DNA from: Ancylobacter vacuolatus
GTDB taxonomy: Bacteria; Pseudomonadota; Alphaproteobacteria; Rhizobiales; Xanthobacteraceae
Reading direction: 5' to 3'
Assembly (NCBI RefSeq): GCF_030813595.1
Contig: NZ_JAUSUH010000001.1
Coordinates: 1-64,000, forward strand
Length of the DNA: 64,000 bases
Made by a program: the position numbers and the translations under genes. Positions 16,798 through 25,805 of the stretch are shown piece after piece. Under the pieces are notes generated by a model. The model ran no database searches. It worked only from the letters and a program-made list of their open reading frames with translations, and was not told the origin of the DNA. How positions within the stretch are numbered: the stretch's first letter is position 1; each line of letters opens with the position of its first letter.

Positions 16798-17517
16798 ATG
16801 GGGCGCCATATGATGGGAAGTCGTGCAACCGACGGGGGCAGGGGCGTTCGCGTGAGTTTTGACGAGACAAGCGACCGCTCGGCCGGGCGCAGCTTTCCCG
16901 AGCGCGGCTCCCGCGCGCGCAAGGTCGCCGGCACTCTCGGCATGGCGGCGCTGGCCGTGTTGCTCGGCGGCTGCAGCACGCTGCTGTCGGGCGGTGACGC
17001 GGCCGTGCCGACCTTCGATCTCAGCGCGCCGGCCGATTTCAGCGCCCCGCGCCGGGGAACCGGCCTGCTCGTGGTGGGCCCGCCCAGCGCGCTGGCGGTG
17101 CTGGACACCGAGCGGATCGTGGTCGAGCCGCAGCCCGGGCAGATTACCTATCTCGACAAGGCGCAGTGGAGCGACCGGCTGCCGGCGCTGTTCCAAGCGC
17201 GGCTGATCGAATCGTTCGAGAATGGCAACCGCGCCCGCTCCGTCGGCCGGGCCGGCGAGGGGCTGAGTGCCGACTACACACTGCTCTCGGACCTGCGGGC
17301 CTTCGGCCTGCGCACCTATGAGGGCGGGCCGGTGGCGGTGGTCGAGGTGTCGGTCAAGATCGTCGCCGCCAATTCGGGCCGCATCGTCGCCGCGCAGGTG
17401 TTCACCGCCCGCGCCCCGGCCGCCTCCACCAGCGGGCCGGATGCCACCGCAGCCCTCGACCAGGCCTCGGACCAGGTGTTCGTGGAGCTGGTGCGCTGGG
17501 CGTCCAGCCGCTTCTGA
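16798..17517 (+). CDS. ABC-type transport auxiliary lipoprotein (PqiC/LetC-like)
   Basis: A 239-residue lipoprotein whose lipobox is LLGGC (Cys59 from the first ATG). Since signal peptides are rarely that long, the GTG at 16852 (Cys41) or ATG 16810 may be the true start. After the Cys comes an ABC_trans_aux domain: FDLSAPADF, LLVVGPPSALAVLDTERIVV, YLDKAQWSDRLPALFQARLIESFE, and a C-terminal amphipathic WASSRF. Such lipoproteins sit in the outer membrane as partners of MCE systems. It completes the Mla-type operon (3 bp after mlaD) and is followed by a bidirectional terminator. Confidence 0.87.
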   Translation: MGRHMMGSRATDGGRGVRVSFDETSDRSAGRSFPERGSRARKVAGTLGMAALAVLLGGCSTLLSGGDAAVPTFDLSAPADFSAPRRGTGLLVVGPPSALAVLDTERIVVEPQPGQITYLDKAQWSDRLPALFQARLIESFENGNRARSVGRAGEGLSADYTLLSDLRAFGLRTYEGGPVAVVEVSVKIVAANSGRIVAAQVFTARAPAASTSGPDATAALDQASDQVFVELVRWASSRF

Positions 17518-17590
17518 CGTTTAAACAGCAGGCAGGGCGCCGCCACTTCGGCGAGTGCCATCCCCACGGTTCCTATCGATCTCCAGACGC

Positions 17591-17620
17591 AAAAAAAGCC
17601 CGGCTCGCGCCGGGCTTTTT
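17591..17620. terminator. Bidirectional rho-independent terminator between the mla operon and the barrel gene
   Basis: The hairpin AGCCCGGC-TCGC-GCCGGGCT is flanked by seven A on the left and five T on the right, so it works as a terminator on both strands. It sits between the convergent mla lipoprotein gene and the outer-membrane barrel gene. Confidence 0.93.
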
Positions 17621-17640
17621 CGTTGTCGGTCAGGCGTGGA

Positions 17641-18438
17641 TCAGAACTTGTAGCTGATCGCGGCGCGGACGATATTGCTGGTCAGGTCGGCTTTGGCGCT
17701 GACGAAGCTGCCCGAGGTGCCGGCGAGGTAGCTGGTCACGTTGGACTCGCCGAGGTCGACATAGAGATATTCGCCGCGCAGGATCCAGTTGTCGGTGATC
17801 GCATATTCGAGACCGCCACCGATCGTCCAGCCGGTATTGACGTTGTCATGCGAGCCATAGGCCGCGGTGCTGATGTCCGGCGCGCCACCTTCAGTGAGAC
17901 CCATGACGGTGGTCGAGCTGCTGACCTTGCCATAGGCGAAGCCGCCGGTGCCGTACACGAGCAGGCGGTCAAAGGCGTAGCCGAGGCGGGCGCGCACGGT
18001 GCCGAACCACTCCAGCTCGGCGCTGGACTGGTAGTAGGGGCCACCCGGCGTGGCATAGAAGGCGACGCTTTCCTCGGCGCCGGTCCACTGGAAGTCAGCC
18101 TCGACGCCGACGACCACATTGTTCTCGAACTGGTAGTTGTAGCCGATCTGGCCGCCGGCGACCCAGCCGTCCATATTGCCGAAGTTCACGTCGTTGCCGG
18201 CAAAGAGGCCGCCGGGCGTGAAGACGCCGCCAGTGCTGTCGAAGAACAGCACGTCGGTGGCCTTGGATTCACCCCAAGCATAGCCGGCATTGCCGCCGAG
18301 ATAGAGGCCAGTCCAGGAGAAGGCCGGCACGAAAACCGCGACCGGTTCGGCCTTGACGGGATAGGGCATGTCGGCGGCAAGGCTGGCGGTGCCGGTGGCA
18401 AGCAGGGCGGCCGCGCCAAGAAGCAGCGAGCGGTTCAT
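17641..18438 (-). CDS. Outer-membrane beta-barrel protein (Omp25/31 porin-like family)
   Basis: The 265-residue precursor has a signal peptide (MNRSLLLGAAALLATGTASLA-ADMP), the lineage-typical post-cleavage stretch ADMPYPVKAEP, the first-strand motif WTGLYLGGNAGYAWG, GWVAGGQIGYNYQF, VLGVEADFQWTG-like strands, RARLGYAFDRLLVYGTGGFAYG, and a terminal VRAAISYKF with final Phe. This is the OmpA-like 8-stranded barrel family abundant in Hyphomicrobiales (Omp25/Omp31, RopB-like). It is probably an abundant structural porin-like protein. The start ATG has GGAGAAA upstream; an upstream in-frame extension is not protein-like. It has its own terminator and is monocistronic. Confidence 0.9.
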   Translation of the reverse strand: MNRSLLLGAAALLATGTASLAADMPYPVKAEPVAVFVPAFSWTGLYLGGNAGYAWGESKATDVLFFDSTGGVFTPGGLFAGNDVNFGNMDGWVAGGQIGYNYQFENNVVVGVEADFQWTGAEESVAFYATPGGPYYQSSAELEWFGTVRARLGYAFDRLLVYGTGGFAYGKVSSSTTVMGLTEGGAPDISTAAYGSHDNVNTGWTIGGGLEYAITDNWILRGEYLYVDLGESNVTSYLAGTSGSFVSAKADLTSNIVRAAISYKF

Positions 18439-19173
18439 GAGGTTTCTCCAGGTAAACGCACTGCCGGGATAATGACATTCCCGCGAAACAGTTCGGTTGT
18501 GGCCTGCTACCCCTGCGTTTGTTCCTGAATGTGCGGCTGAAATACAACAGATGGCGTTCTCCAATACCTTTAAGCCTATCGGCTGCTGTCATGATACCGC
18601 CAGATGGTAATTTATTACATGTCGGTGGGGTGCGCGGTGGCCGGGCGGAAGGACAGGCCTTCGCATATCGGCGTATTTCGGCGCATGTCGCCGATGGCCG
18701 GCATCGGAGGCTCCGGGTGCGGCGCGATTCTCGTGGGGCAGTGAGTCGGTCGGGCGAACGAGGGGGCTGGCGCGGTCCAGAGTGGGGGGTACTCCAGCGC
18801 AGCGTCTGGGTGACGCTGGCCCGGCCATCGCCCTTCCTGTCGAGGCCGATCTGCGTGGCTTCGAGGTCGCTCCGCTCGCGCCTCCGCATGACGGACGGGA
18901 AGGGGGCTCGACCGGCTAGCCCGCCTTGGACGCCCAACGTGCAGCCATTGCGTCGGGGCAAGAAGGCGTGGATCCCCGGGCCAAGCCGGGGATGACGTGC
19001 TCTGGAGGCGATCGCCCAACACAAGCGGCGCGGCCTCGCATGGGCGGCCTGCGGGCGCGATTTCCACCCTGTCGGGAGCGGGAGCGAGCCGCCTCCGCGA
19101 GTGTCACGTCATGGTCAGGCCTGGCCCGGCCATCCCCGCCCTTCGTTCGCCTCAGTGGCTGCACGATCGCAGC
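18439..19173. other. Gene-free stretch with short dispersed-repeat-like segments
   Basis: No ORF here shows family resemblance or a plausible start. The first ~150 bp (18439-18590) are less GC-rich and should hold the promoter of the barrel gene. The rest contains fragments such as GGCCCGGCCATCGCCCTTCC (about 18817) and a near-copy, GGCCCGGCCATCCCCGCCCTTC (about 19123), and a small hairpin at 18972-18993. These look like degenerate intergenic repeats of the kind scattered in Hyphomicrobiales genomes. Confidence 0.6.
18972..18993. repeat. Short REP-like hairpin element
   Basis: A perfect 8-bp inverted repeat ATCCCCGG / CCGGGGAT encloses a 6-base loop (GCCAAG). The wording (GTGGATCCCCGGGCCAAGCC followed by GGGGATGACG) is that of a common dispersed intergenic repeat in this bacterial order. 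A related but larger element lies at 28259-28349. Confidence 0.6.
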
Positions 19174-19202
19174 AAAAAGGGCGCAGCTTGCGCCGCGCCC
19201 TT
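19174..19202 (-). terminator. Rho-independent terminator downstream of groEL
   Basis: On the minus strand the 8-bp stem AAGGGCGC / GCGCCCTT with a 10-base loop is followed by further T residues (five T in all). It lies about 185 bp past the groEL stop, beyond the 78-bp duplicated segment. Confidence 0.8.
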
Positions 19203-19235
19203 GATGGAACCGCAGGGACGAATGGACCCCTGAGG

Positions 19236-21040
<1,805 letters not shown>

Positions 21041-21080
21041 TTACTCCGGTGATGCGTTGCGAGCAGCGTGAGCGGCTGGC

Positions 21081-21395
21081 TCAGGCGGCCTTCTTCGACG
21101 CAGAAGCGCCTTCCAGGACGCCCAGAATGTCGGACTCCTTCATGATGAGGTAGTCGACGCCGTCGAGCTTGACCTCGGTGCCCGACCACTTGCCGAACAG
21201 CACCCGGTCGCCGGCCGCCACATCGAGCGGCACCAGCTTGCCGGCCTCGTCGCGGGCGCCAGGGCCAACAGCGACGACTTCGCCCTGCGAGGGCTTTTCC
21301 TTGGCAGTGTCGGGAATGATGATGCCGCCCGCGGTCTTCTCTTCCGCATCAATGCGCTTGACCACGACCCGGTCATGCAGGGGACGGAACTTCAT
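21081..21395 (-). CDS. groES: 10-kDa co-chaperonin GroES
   Basis: A 104-residue Gro[22 protein letters not shown] at the start, the mobile loop [20 protein letters not shown] that docks on GroEL, and [21 protein letters not shown] near the end. The start is the ATG preceded by GAGAG; longer in-frame readings extend into the operator region and are not protein-like. The last residues ([10 protein letters not shown]) are slightly longer than the norm. First gene of groESL. Confidence 0.97.
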   Translation of the reverse strand: MKFRPLHDRVVVKRIDAEEKTAGGIIIPDTAKEKPSQGEVVAVGPGARDEAGKLVPLDVAAGDRVLFGKWSGTEVKLDGVDYLIMKESDILGVLEGASASKKAA

Positions 21396-21530
21396 CGGCT
21401 CTCTCCAATCGTGAACGATCGTTTGATCCTGCACCACGCCCGCCCAACCGGATGGCCTGGGGGTATCTCGCGGTGCCGTGCGACATCTAGGCGCCGGGGA
21501 ATGGGGGCGCAAGGTGCGGGCGGCAAAAAA

Positions 21531-21557
21531 CTGGCAGTCACGATGAGAGAGTGCCAA
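21531..21557. promoter_or_regulatory. Degenerate CIRCE operator upstream of groES
   Basis: CTGGCAGTC-N9-GAGTGCCAA matches the HrcA operator consensus TTAGCACTC-N9-GAGTGCTAA with exact 9-bp spacing: 8/9 in one arm and 6/9 in the other. It lies 136 bp before the groES start. A second lone half-site TCAGCACTC (21577-21585, 8/9) lies 20 bp further upstream; its partner arm is poor. A TTGACA hexamer on the minus strand at 21626-21631 may be a -35 element, but no clear -10 is seen. Confidence 0.75.
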
Positions 21558-21695
21558 CGCGCCACCCTCCTTCCTGTCAGCACTCTGTCGTATATGCTGC
21601 TAGTGCATTGATATTGAACATTTATTGTCAATTTTAGCCTTGCCGCGTGCCGGCGGCGGCTGCACACTCCTTTCAGTCACGAAAGGAGGTTCCGC

Positions 21696-22040
21696 ATGAC
21701 CGATCATGGGGTGTCGTCGCGTGGTGGGCCGTCGCTTCAGGCGACGGGGGAGGGCGCGGGTACCGGCGGGCGCGTGTCGCCGGATTTCCGCCGGCAGTTG
21801 GAGGGCTATGGCCTCACCACGGCCCAGATCCTCTACCGGATGCCCGATCATCCGGGAATTCTGCAGACCTTTCTCTGGCAGCATTACGATCTCTGCCCGC
21901 ATTTCCCGGAGCTGAACCGCTTCCTCGCCTTCTGGAAGCGCGAGCTGGAAGGCCCGCTGCATTCGGTGCTTGTGGCGCATTCCCGGCTGATCGGCCCGGC
22001 CGAGCTGCGGCGGGTGGACGGGGAGTTCCGGCTGAACTGA
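21696..22040 (+). CDS. usg: Usg family protein
   Basis: A 114-residue small protein matching the alphaproteobacterial Usg family (first noted next to tryptophan genes; function unknown). The core FRRQLEGYGLTTAQILYRMP, DHPGILQTFLWQHYDLCPHF, PELNRFLAFWKRELEGPLHS and the C-terminal VDGEFRLN are highly conserved. The N-terminal ~28 residues (Gly/Ser-rich) are extra relative to typical members. The ATG has a strong AAAGGAGG Shine-Dalgarno. It is divergent from groESL. Confidence 0.9.
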   Translation: MTDHGVSSRGGPSLQATGEGAGTGGRVSPDFRRQLEGYGLTTAQILYRMPDHPGILQTFLWQHYDLCPHFPELNRFLAFWKRELEGPLHSVLVAHSRLIGPAELRRVDGEFRLN

Positions 22041-22162
22041 GACGCATGGTCCGCCGCTTCTTTTGAGCGACCTGCCCTCTTCTTGCCGCGCGCGACGTGC
22101 TATGAGCGCGGGAACGGGGGCCGGTCCGGCGTCCGAGGAAAGTCAGGCAGCTGGTCACGCTG

Positions 22163-22765
22163 GTGGATCATCGTTCTCCGCGCACGTCGGAATTGCTCTC
22201 GGCGATCGTCACCGCCCATTCGGCGGAACGCATCGGCGTGGGCGAAATCGTGCACGCGCTGCGCAACCGCGCCTTCGGCCTGTCCATCCTGCTGCTCGGC
22301 CTGCCGAACTGCCTGCCGATGCCGCCCGGCCTGCCGGTCATCTGCGGCATTCTGCTCTGCCTTGTCGGCGGACAGATGGTGGTGGGGCGCGATGAATTGT
22401 GGCTGCCGCGCTGGCTGGCCAACCGCACCATCTCGCGCGGGCTGCTGGAGAAGATCGTCAACGGATCGCTGAAGCTGATCTGCCGCTTCGAGGGCTATTC
22501 CCGCCCGCGGCTGCCCTATTTCTCCTCGCCCTCGGCGCGCTTCGTGCTGGGCGGGCTGGTGGTGGTGCTGGGGCTGCTGCTGCTGCTGCCGATCCCGATC
22601 TTCGGCAATCTGCCCCCCGGCATCGCGGTGGTGATTCTTGGCCTCGGCCTGGTCGAGCGCGACGGCGTGTTCATCCTCGCCGGCGTGGTGGCGACGCTGG
22701 TCAGCTTCGGCGTGATGGGCCTGCTCAGCTGGCTGCTGTTCCAAGGCGCGCTGGCGGTGTTCTGA
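22163..22765 (+). CDS. exoD: ExoD family exopolysaccharide-synthesis membrane protein
   Basis: A 200-residue inner-membrane protein of the ExoD family: GVGEIVHALRNRAFGLSILL, LGLPNCLPMPPGLPVICGIL, RLPYFSSPSARFVLGG, and IPIFGNLPPGIAVVILGLGL then VERDGVFIL. In Sinorhizobium, exoD is needed for exopolysaccharide production and alkaline tolerance; the biochemical activity is unknown. The start is GTG at 22163 and the 122-bp gap after usg has no gene. Whether the two are co-transcribed is unclear. Confidence 0.88.
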   Translation: MDHRSPRTSELLSAIVTAHSAERIGVGEIVHALRNRAFGLSILLLGLPNCLPMPPGLPVICGILLCLVGGQMVVGRDELWLPRWLANRTISRGLLEKIVNGSLKLICRFEGYSRPRLPYFSSPSARFVLGGLVVVLGLLLLLPIPIFGNLPPGIAVVILGLGLVERDGVFILAGVVATLVSFGVMGLLSWLLFQGALAVF

Positions 22766-22865
22766 AACCGCCTGAAGAACAAGGCGCTGCAAGCTCTTAG
22801 CCGATACTGGACAGACCGCGTCGCCTGCACCTATTCCTTAACGGAATGGGGTGGGGAGAGTTGCC

Positions 22866-23849
22866 ATGGCGCGAAGCGGACGGTCTTGGCTGGCCGGTAT
22901 TGGCCTTTGTGTGGCCGGCATGGGGTCAGCTCTGGCCGCCGACATTCCCTCGCTTGGGCTGCCCGACCCGCTGCTGCTGGCGACGCCCGGCGAGGAGATC
23001 CTTCTCAGGGCCGGCGTCGGCTACGCGTGGATCACCGCCAACGAATATGTCTATGAGGACGGCAACCGGATCAGCCGGCTGATCTGGGAGAGCCAGGTGC
23101 CGGTTGTCACCGCGGCGCTGAAGGCCGAGCTGTGGGAGAACGTGGTGTTCTCGGCCAATGGCAAGCTCGGCTTTTCCGGCAGCAGCCATATGCGCGACTT
23201 CGATTGGGTCGGCCCCTATTTTCGCAGCTATGCGGCCCAGGACTGGACCCACTACTCCACCCACCCCTCCACTTCGCTCGACCATTATGTCGATATCGAC
23301 GCGGCGCTGGGGCGGCGGTTCACCCTGGGCGAGGGGAGGTTGCTCACCCTGCAGGCCGGGTTCAAATACACCGACATCAAATGGACCGCGAATGACGGCC
23401 CTTATCTCTACAGCCGCAACGGCTTCCGCGACTCCGCCAAGCTAGACGCCACCGGGCTGCCGGCGATCGCCTATCAGCAGCGCTACGCCGGGCTGTTCCT
23501 CGGCGCCGAGACCGAAATGCGGCATGAGGCGTGGACGCTGACCGGGCAGGTCAAGGGCGGCCTGACCATCTCCGCCAATGACACCGACCACCACTATTTC
23601 CGCAATCTGCGCTTCGAGGACGATATCGGCGCCGTGCCCTTCCTCACAGTTGGCGCGCGCGCGGACTATGCGCTCAGTACCTCCGCCGGCTTTTATCTCG
23701 GCGTCGAGCTCGACACTTATTTCCGCGGTACGGGCGACACGTCCACATATGACAACACCACCGGCGGACGGCTCGACTATTACAAGGACGGCGCGGGGAT
23801 GGATTTTCAGTCCACGTCCGTGACCGCCGGGTTCCGGCTGGCGTTCTGA
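22866..23849 (+). CDS. Omptin-family outer-membrane aspartyl protease
   Basis: The 327-residue precursor has a signal peptide (1-24, ending GSALA) and a ten-stranded barrel ending in FRLAF. It aligns with OmpT throughout. The first catalytic pair is present in HMRDFDW (Asp111, Asp113; OmpT Asp83/Asp85 in MVDQDW) and the second in NDTDHHY (Asp241, His243; OmpT Asp210/His212 in NDEHY). Also shared are HYSTHPST, LQAGFKYTDIKW, YLYSRNGFRD, IAYQQRYAGLF and YYKDGAGMDF. Omptins cleave peptides between basic residues on the cell surface and need rough LPS. The start is the ATG after GGGGAGAG; the GTG five codons upstream is less likely. Substrate unknown. Confidence 0.88.
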   Translation: MARSGRSWLAGIGLCVAGMGSALAADIPSLGLPDPLLLATPGEEILLRAGVGYAWITANEYVYEDGNRISRLIWESQVPVVTAALKAELWENVVFSANGKLGFSGSSHMRDFDWVGPYFRSYAAQDWTHYSTHPSTSLDHYVDIDAALGRRFTLGEGRLLTLQAGFKYTDIKWTANDGPYLYSRNGFRDSAKLDATGLPAIAYQQRYAGLFLGAETEMRHEAWTLTGQVKGGLTISANDTDHHYFRNLRFEDDIGAVPFLTVGARADYALSTSAGFYLGVELDTYFRGTGDTSTYDNTTGGRLDYYKDGAGMDFQSTSVTAGFRLAF

Positions 23850-23857
23850 GCCCCTTG

Positions 23858-24604
23858 TCACCCGCGCCCGATGAACGGCGCGCTGCTGGCCATGATGGTC
23901 ATGGTGAGGATGTTGGCGTCGAGCGGCAGGCTGGCCATGTGGGCCACCGCGCGTCCGGCATGGACGGGGTCGAAGGTCGGCTCGACCATGATCTGGCCAT
24001 TGGGCTGCAGGATGCCGGTCTTCATCTTCGCCGCCATATCGGTGTCGGCATTGCCGATGTCGATCTGCCCGCAGGCGATGTTGTGGGCGCGCCCTTCCAG
24101 CGCCACCTGCTTGGTCAGGCCGGTGACGGCATGCTTGGTCGCGGTATAGGGCCCGGTCAGCGGGCGCGGCGCATGGGCCGAGATCGAGCCATTGTTGATG
24201 ATGCGCCCGCCCTTGGGGTCCTGCGCCTTCATCAGCCGCATGGCGTGCTGGATGCACAGGAACACGCCGGTGAGGTTCACATTCACCACATGCTGCCAAT
24301 CGGCCAGCGGGATGTCCTCGATCGGCGTCGCCGGCGACCAGCCGCCGGCATTGTTGAACAGCACATCGAGCCGGCCGAAGCGCTGCTGCACCGCCGCGAA
24401 CAGCGCCGCCACGGAGGCGGGGTCGGCGACATCGGCGGTGATCGCGTGGCCTTGGCCCCCCATGGCGGCGGCGACCGCTTCCAGCGGTTCGGTCCGGCGC
24501 CCGGTGAGCACCACGGTGAAGCCGGCCTCATGGAGGGCGAGCGCGGCGGCCTTGCCGATGCCGGTGCCGGCGCCGGTGACGAGGGCGATGCGGGGGGCGT
24601 TCAT
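23858..24604 (-). CDS. Short-chain dehydrogenase/reductase (SDR)
   Basis: A 248-residue classical SDR. The cofactor motif is [13 protein letters not shown] (TGxxxGxG), NNAG follows, and the catalytic set is Ser in [12 protein letters not shown], then YTATKHAV (Tyr and Lys). The arginine in TGRRTEP after beta-2 suggests NADP(H) preference. The C-terminal half ([18 protein letters not shown]) resembles alphaproteobacterial SDRs of unknown substrate. It converges with the omptin gene with only 8 bp between the stops. Confidence 0.87.
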   Translation of the reverse strand: MNAPRIALVTGAGTGIGKAAALALHEAGFTVVLTGRRTEPLEAVAAAMGGQGHAITADVADPASVAALFAAVQQRFGRLDVLFNNAGGWSPATPIEDIPLADWQHVVNVNLTGVFLCIQHAMRLMKAQDPKGGRIINNGSISAHAPRPLTGPYTATKHAVTGLTKQVALEGRAHNIACGQIDIGNADTDMAAKMKTGILQPNGQIMVEPTFDPVHAGRAVAHMASLPLDANILTMTIMASSAPFIGRG

Positions 24605-24709
24605 GCTGTTTTCTCCCTGCGGGCGCGCCGTTGGCCGACGCTTAGGCGTGTGTGCTGATATCCCGTCGCGGACGGAGGCTTGATTGTGTCACGGTATCGG
24701 GCGCGACAA

Positions 24710-24734
24710 GGAACCCAAAAGCAATTTCGGCGTT
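24710..24734 (+). promoter_or_regulatory. EcfG (general stress sigma factor)-type promoter
   Basis: GGAAC, a 16-bp spacer, then CGTT match the alphaproteobacterial EcfG consensus GGAAC-N16/17-CGTT exactly. It lies 41 bp upstream of a 22-codon ORF with a good Shine-Dalgarno. No other gene starts between. Confidence 0.72.
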
Positions 24735-24775
24735 ATCAAGGCGAACCCCACGTCTTGCAAACCGGAGGGCAAATC

Positions 24776-24844
24776 ATGCCTATTCTTTTGTGGCTTATCG
24801 GTATCCCGATTCCGATCATTCTTCTGATCTGGCTCCTCACCTGA
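24776..24844 (+). CDS. 22-residue hydrophobic membrane peptide
   Basis: ATG is preceded by CGGAGGGCAAATC (strong Shine-Dalgarno, 7-base spacing). The ORF encodes 22 residues that are almost all hydrophobic: MPILLWLIGIPI, then a PIIxLxWLLT-type tail. This is a single transmembrane helix with two prolines. An EcfG-type promoter lies upstream and two hairpins follow, the second being a strong terminator, so the gene is a complete transcription unit. Similar tiny hydrophobic ORFs with an L-W-L-x-G-I-P-x-P-I core occur in related bacteria and are unnamed. The stress link is inferred from the promoter. Confidence 0.72.
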   Translation: MPILLWLIGIPIPIILLIWLLT

Positions 24845-24861
24845 CGGGTGAAGACGCCTCT

Positions 24862-24883
24862 AACCTGCCGTTAAACGCAGGTT
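24862..24883. other. Small hairpin before the terminator
   Basis: AACCTGC and GCAGGTT (7-bp perfect inverted repeat, 8-base loop) lie 17 bp after the stop of the 22-codon gene and just before the main terminator. It may stabilise the short mRNA 3' end. Confidence 0.5.
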
Positions 24884-24886
24884 TAC

Positions 24887-24926
24887 AAAATGGGTCGCCC
24901 GTATAAGCCTGCGGGCGGCCCATTTT
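24887..24926. terminator. Strong bidirectional terminator between the micro-gene and the Anbu locus
   Basis: AAAATGGGTCGCCCG pairs over 15 positions (one T-G wobble) with CGGGCGGCCCATTTT around a 10-base loop. The A/T ends provide a T-tract on either strand. It lies between the rightward 22-codon gene and the leftward end of the Anbu cluster. Confidence 0.92.
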
Positions 24927-24942
24927 GCTGTCGAATGCGCTC

Positions 24943-25683
24943 TCAGCGCCCATAGGGCGGGCGCGGGATCGAGGTATGGGCCGCCCGCAGCGCCGCCGAC
25001 CAGCGCTCGCGCAGATCGTGGAAATAGGGCTCGCCCGGCTCGATGCGGTAGTTCAGCTCGGCCTGTCCGCCATCGCGGCGCGCCACCAGAATGTCGATCG
25101 GCATGCCGACGCCGAGATTCGAGCGCATGGTCGAATCCATCGAGATCAGGCCGGATTTCAGCCCGTCATAGAGATCGGTGTCGAAGGTGATGGAGCGGTC
25201 CAGCACCGGCTTGCCGTATTTGTGCTCGCCGATCTGCAAAAACGGCGTGTCGCTGGTGCATTCGATGAAATTGCCGGCGGCATAGATCATGAACAGCCGC
25301 ATGCGCCCGCCATTCACCTGCCCGCCGAACAGGAAGGAGACGTCGAAGCGCAGATCGGCTTCCTTCAGCGCCGCGCCGTAGAGATCATAGACATGGCGCA
25401 CCGCCCGCCCGACCAGCTGGGTGGCGCGGAACATGCTGCTGCAGGTCGACAGCGTCTCCTTGGCGCCAGTCTCCGGGTTCTCCAGCCCCTCCTGCAGCGT
25501 GCTGATCACCGCCTGCGAGATCGACAGATTGCCGGCGGTGGACAGCGCCAGCACATGGCGGCCCGGCTCCTCGAAGACATGGAGCTTGCGGAAGGTCGAG
25601 ACGTTGTCGAGGCCGGCATTGGTCCTCGTATCGGCGATCATGACGAGGCCGTCACGCACCAGAATGCCGCAACAATAAGTCAT
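24943..25683 (-). CDS. Anbu / proteasome-type Ntn peptidase
   Basis: The 246-residue protein is a bacterial proteasome-beta homologue. It starts MTYCCGILV, leaving Thr2 as N-terminal nucleophile after Met removal, followed by LVMIADTRTNAGLDNVSTF (Asp and the conserved region around the catalytic Lys), HVLALSTAGNLSISQAV, and DTDLYDGLKSGLISMDSTMR. These are hallmarks of Anbu, a proteasome/HslV relative that assembles into open spirals. The start was chosen because the nucleophile must follow the initiator Met; longer in-frame starts would abolish it. Last gene of the locus with transglutaminase, alpha-E and ATP-grasp proteins. Peptidase activity of Anbu is still poorly established. Confidence 0.92.
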   Translation of the reverse strand: MTYCCGILVRDGLVMIADTRTNAGLDNVSTFRKLHVFEEPGRHVLALSTAGNLSISQAVISTLQEGLENPETGAKETLSTCSSMFRATQLVGRAVRHVYDLYGAALKEADLRFDVSFLFGGQVNGGRMRLFMIYAAGNFIECTSDTPFLQIGEHKYGKPVLDRSITFDTDLYDGLKSGLISMDSTMRSNLGVGMPIDILVARRDGGQAELNYRIEPGEPYFHDLRERWSAALRAAHTSIPRPPYGR

Positions 25684-25805
25684 GAAAGGCACTTCCCCCA
25701 TCCGCGCCGGCGCCAGAAGGCGCCGCCCCGCGCCCTTATACCGGGCCGCTTTCCTGCGGGGCAACCTCAGCGATGCACGTTTGGCCGCGATCTGTCCGTG
25801 GAGCC

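Noticed and set aside
18269-19024. 251-codon minus-strand ORF upstream of the barrel gene
   Set aside because: Overlaps the barrel gene in another frame and contains no recognisable domain; region looks like degenerate repeats.
21549-21585. GAGTGCC...TCAGCACTC as the CIRCE operator
   Set aside because: The arms are in everted order; the pair at 21531-21557 has the correct order and 9-bp spacer.
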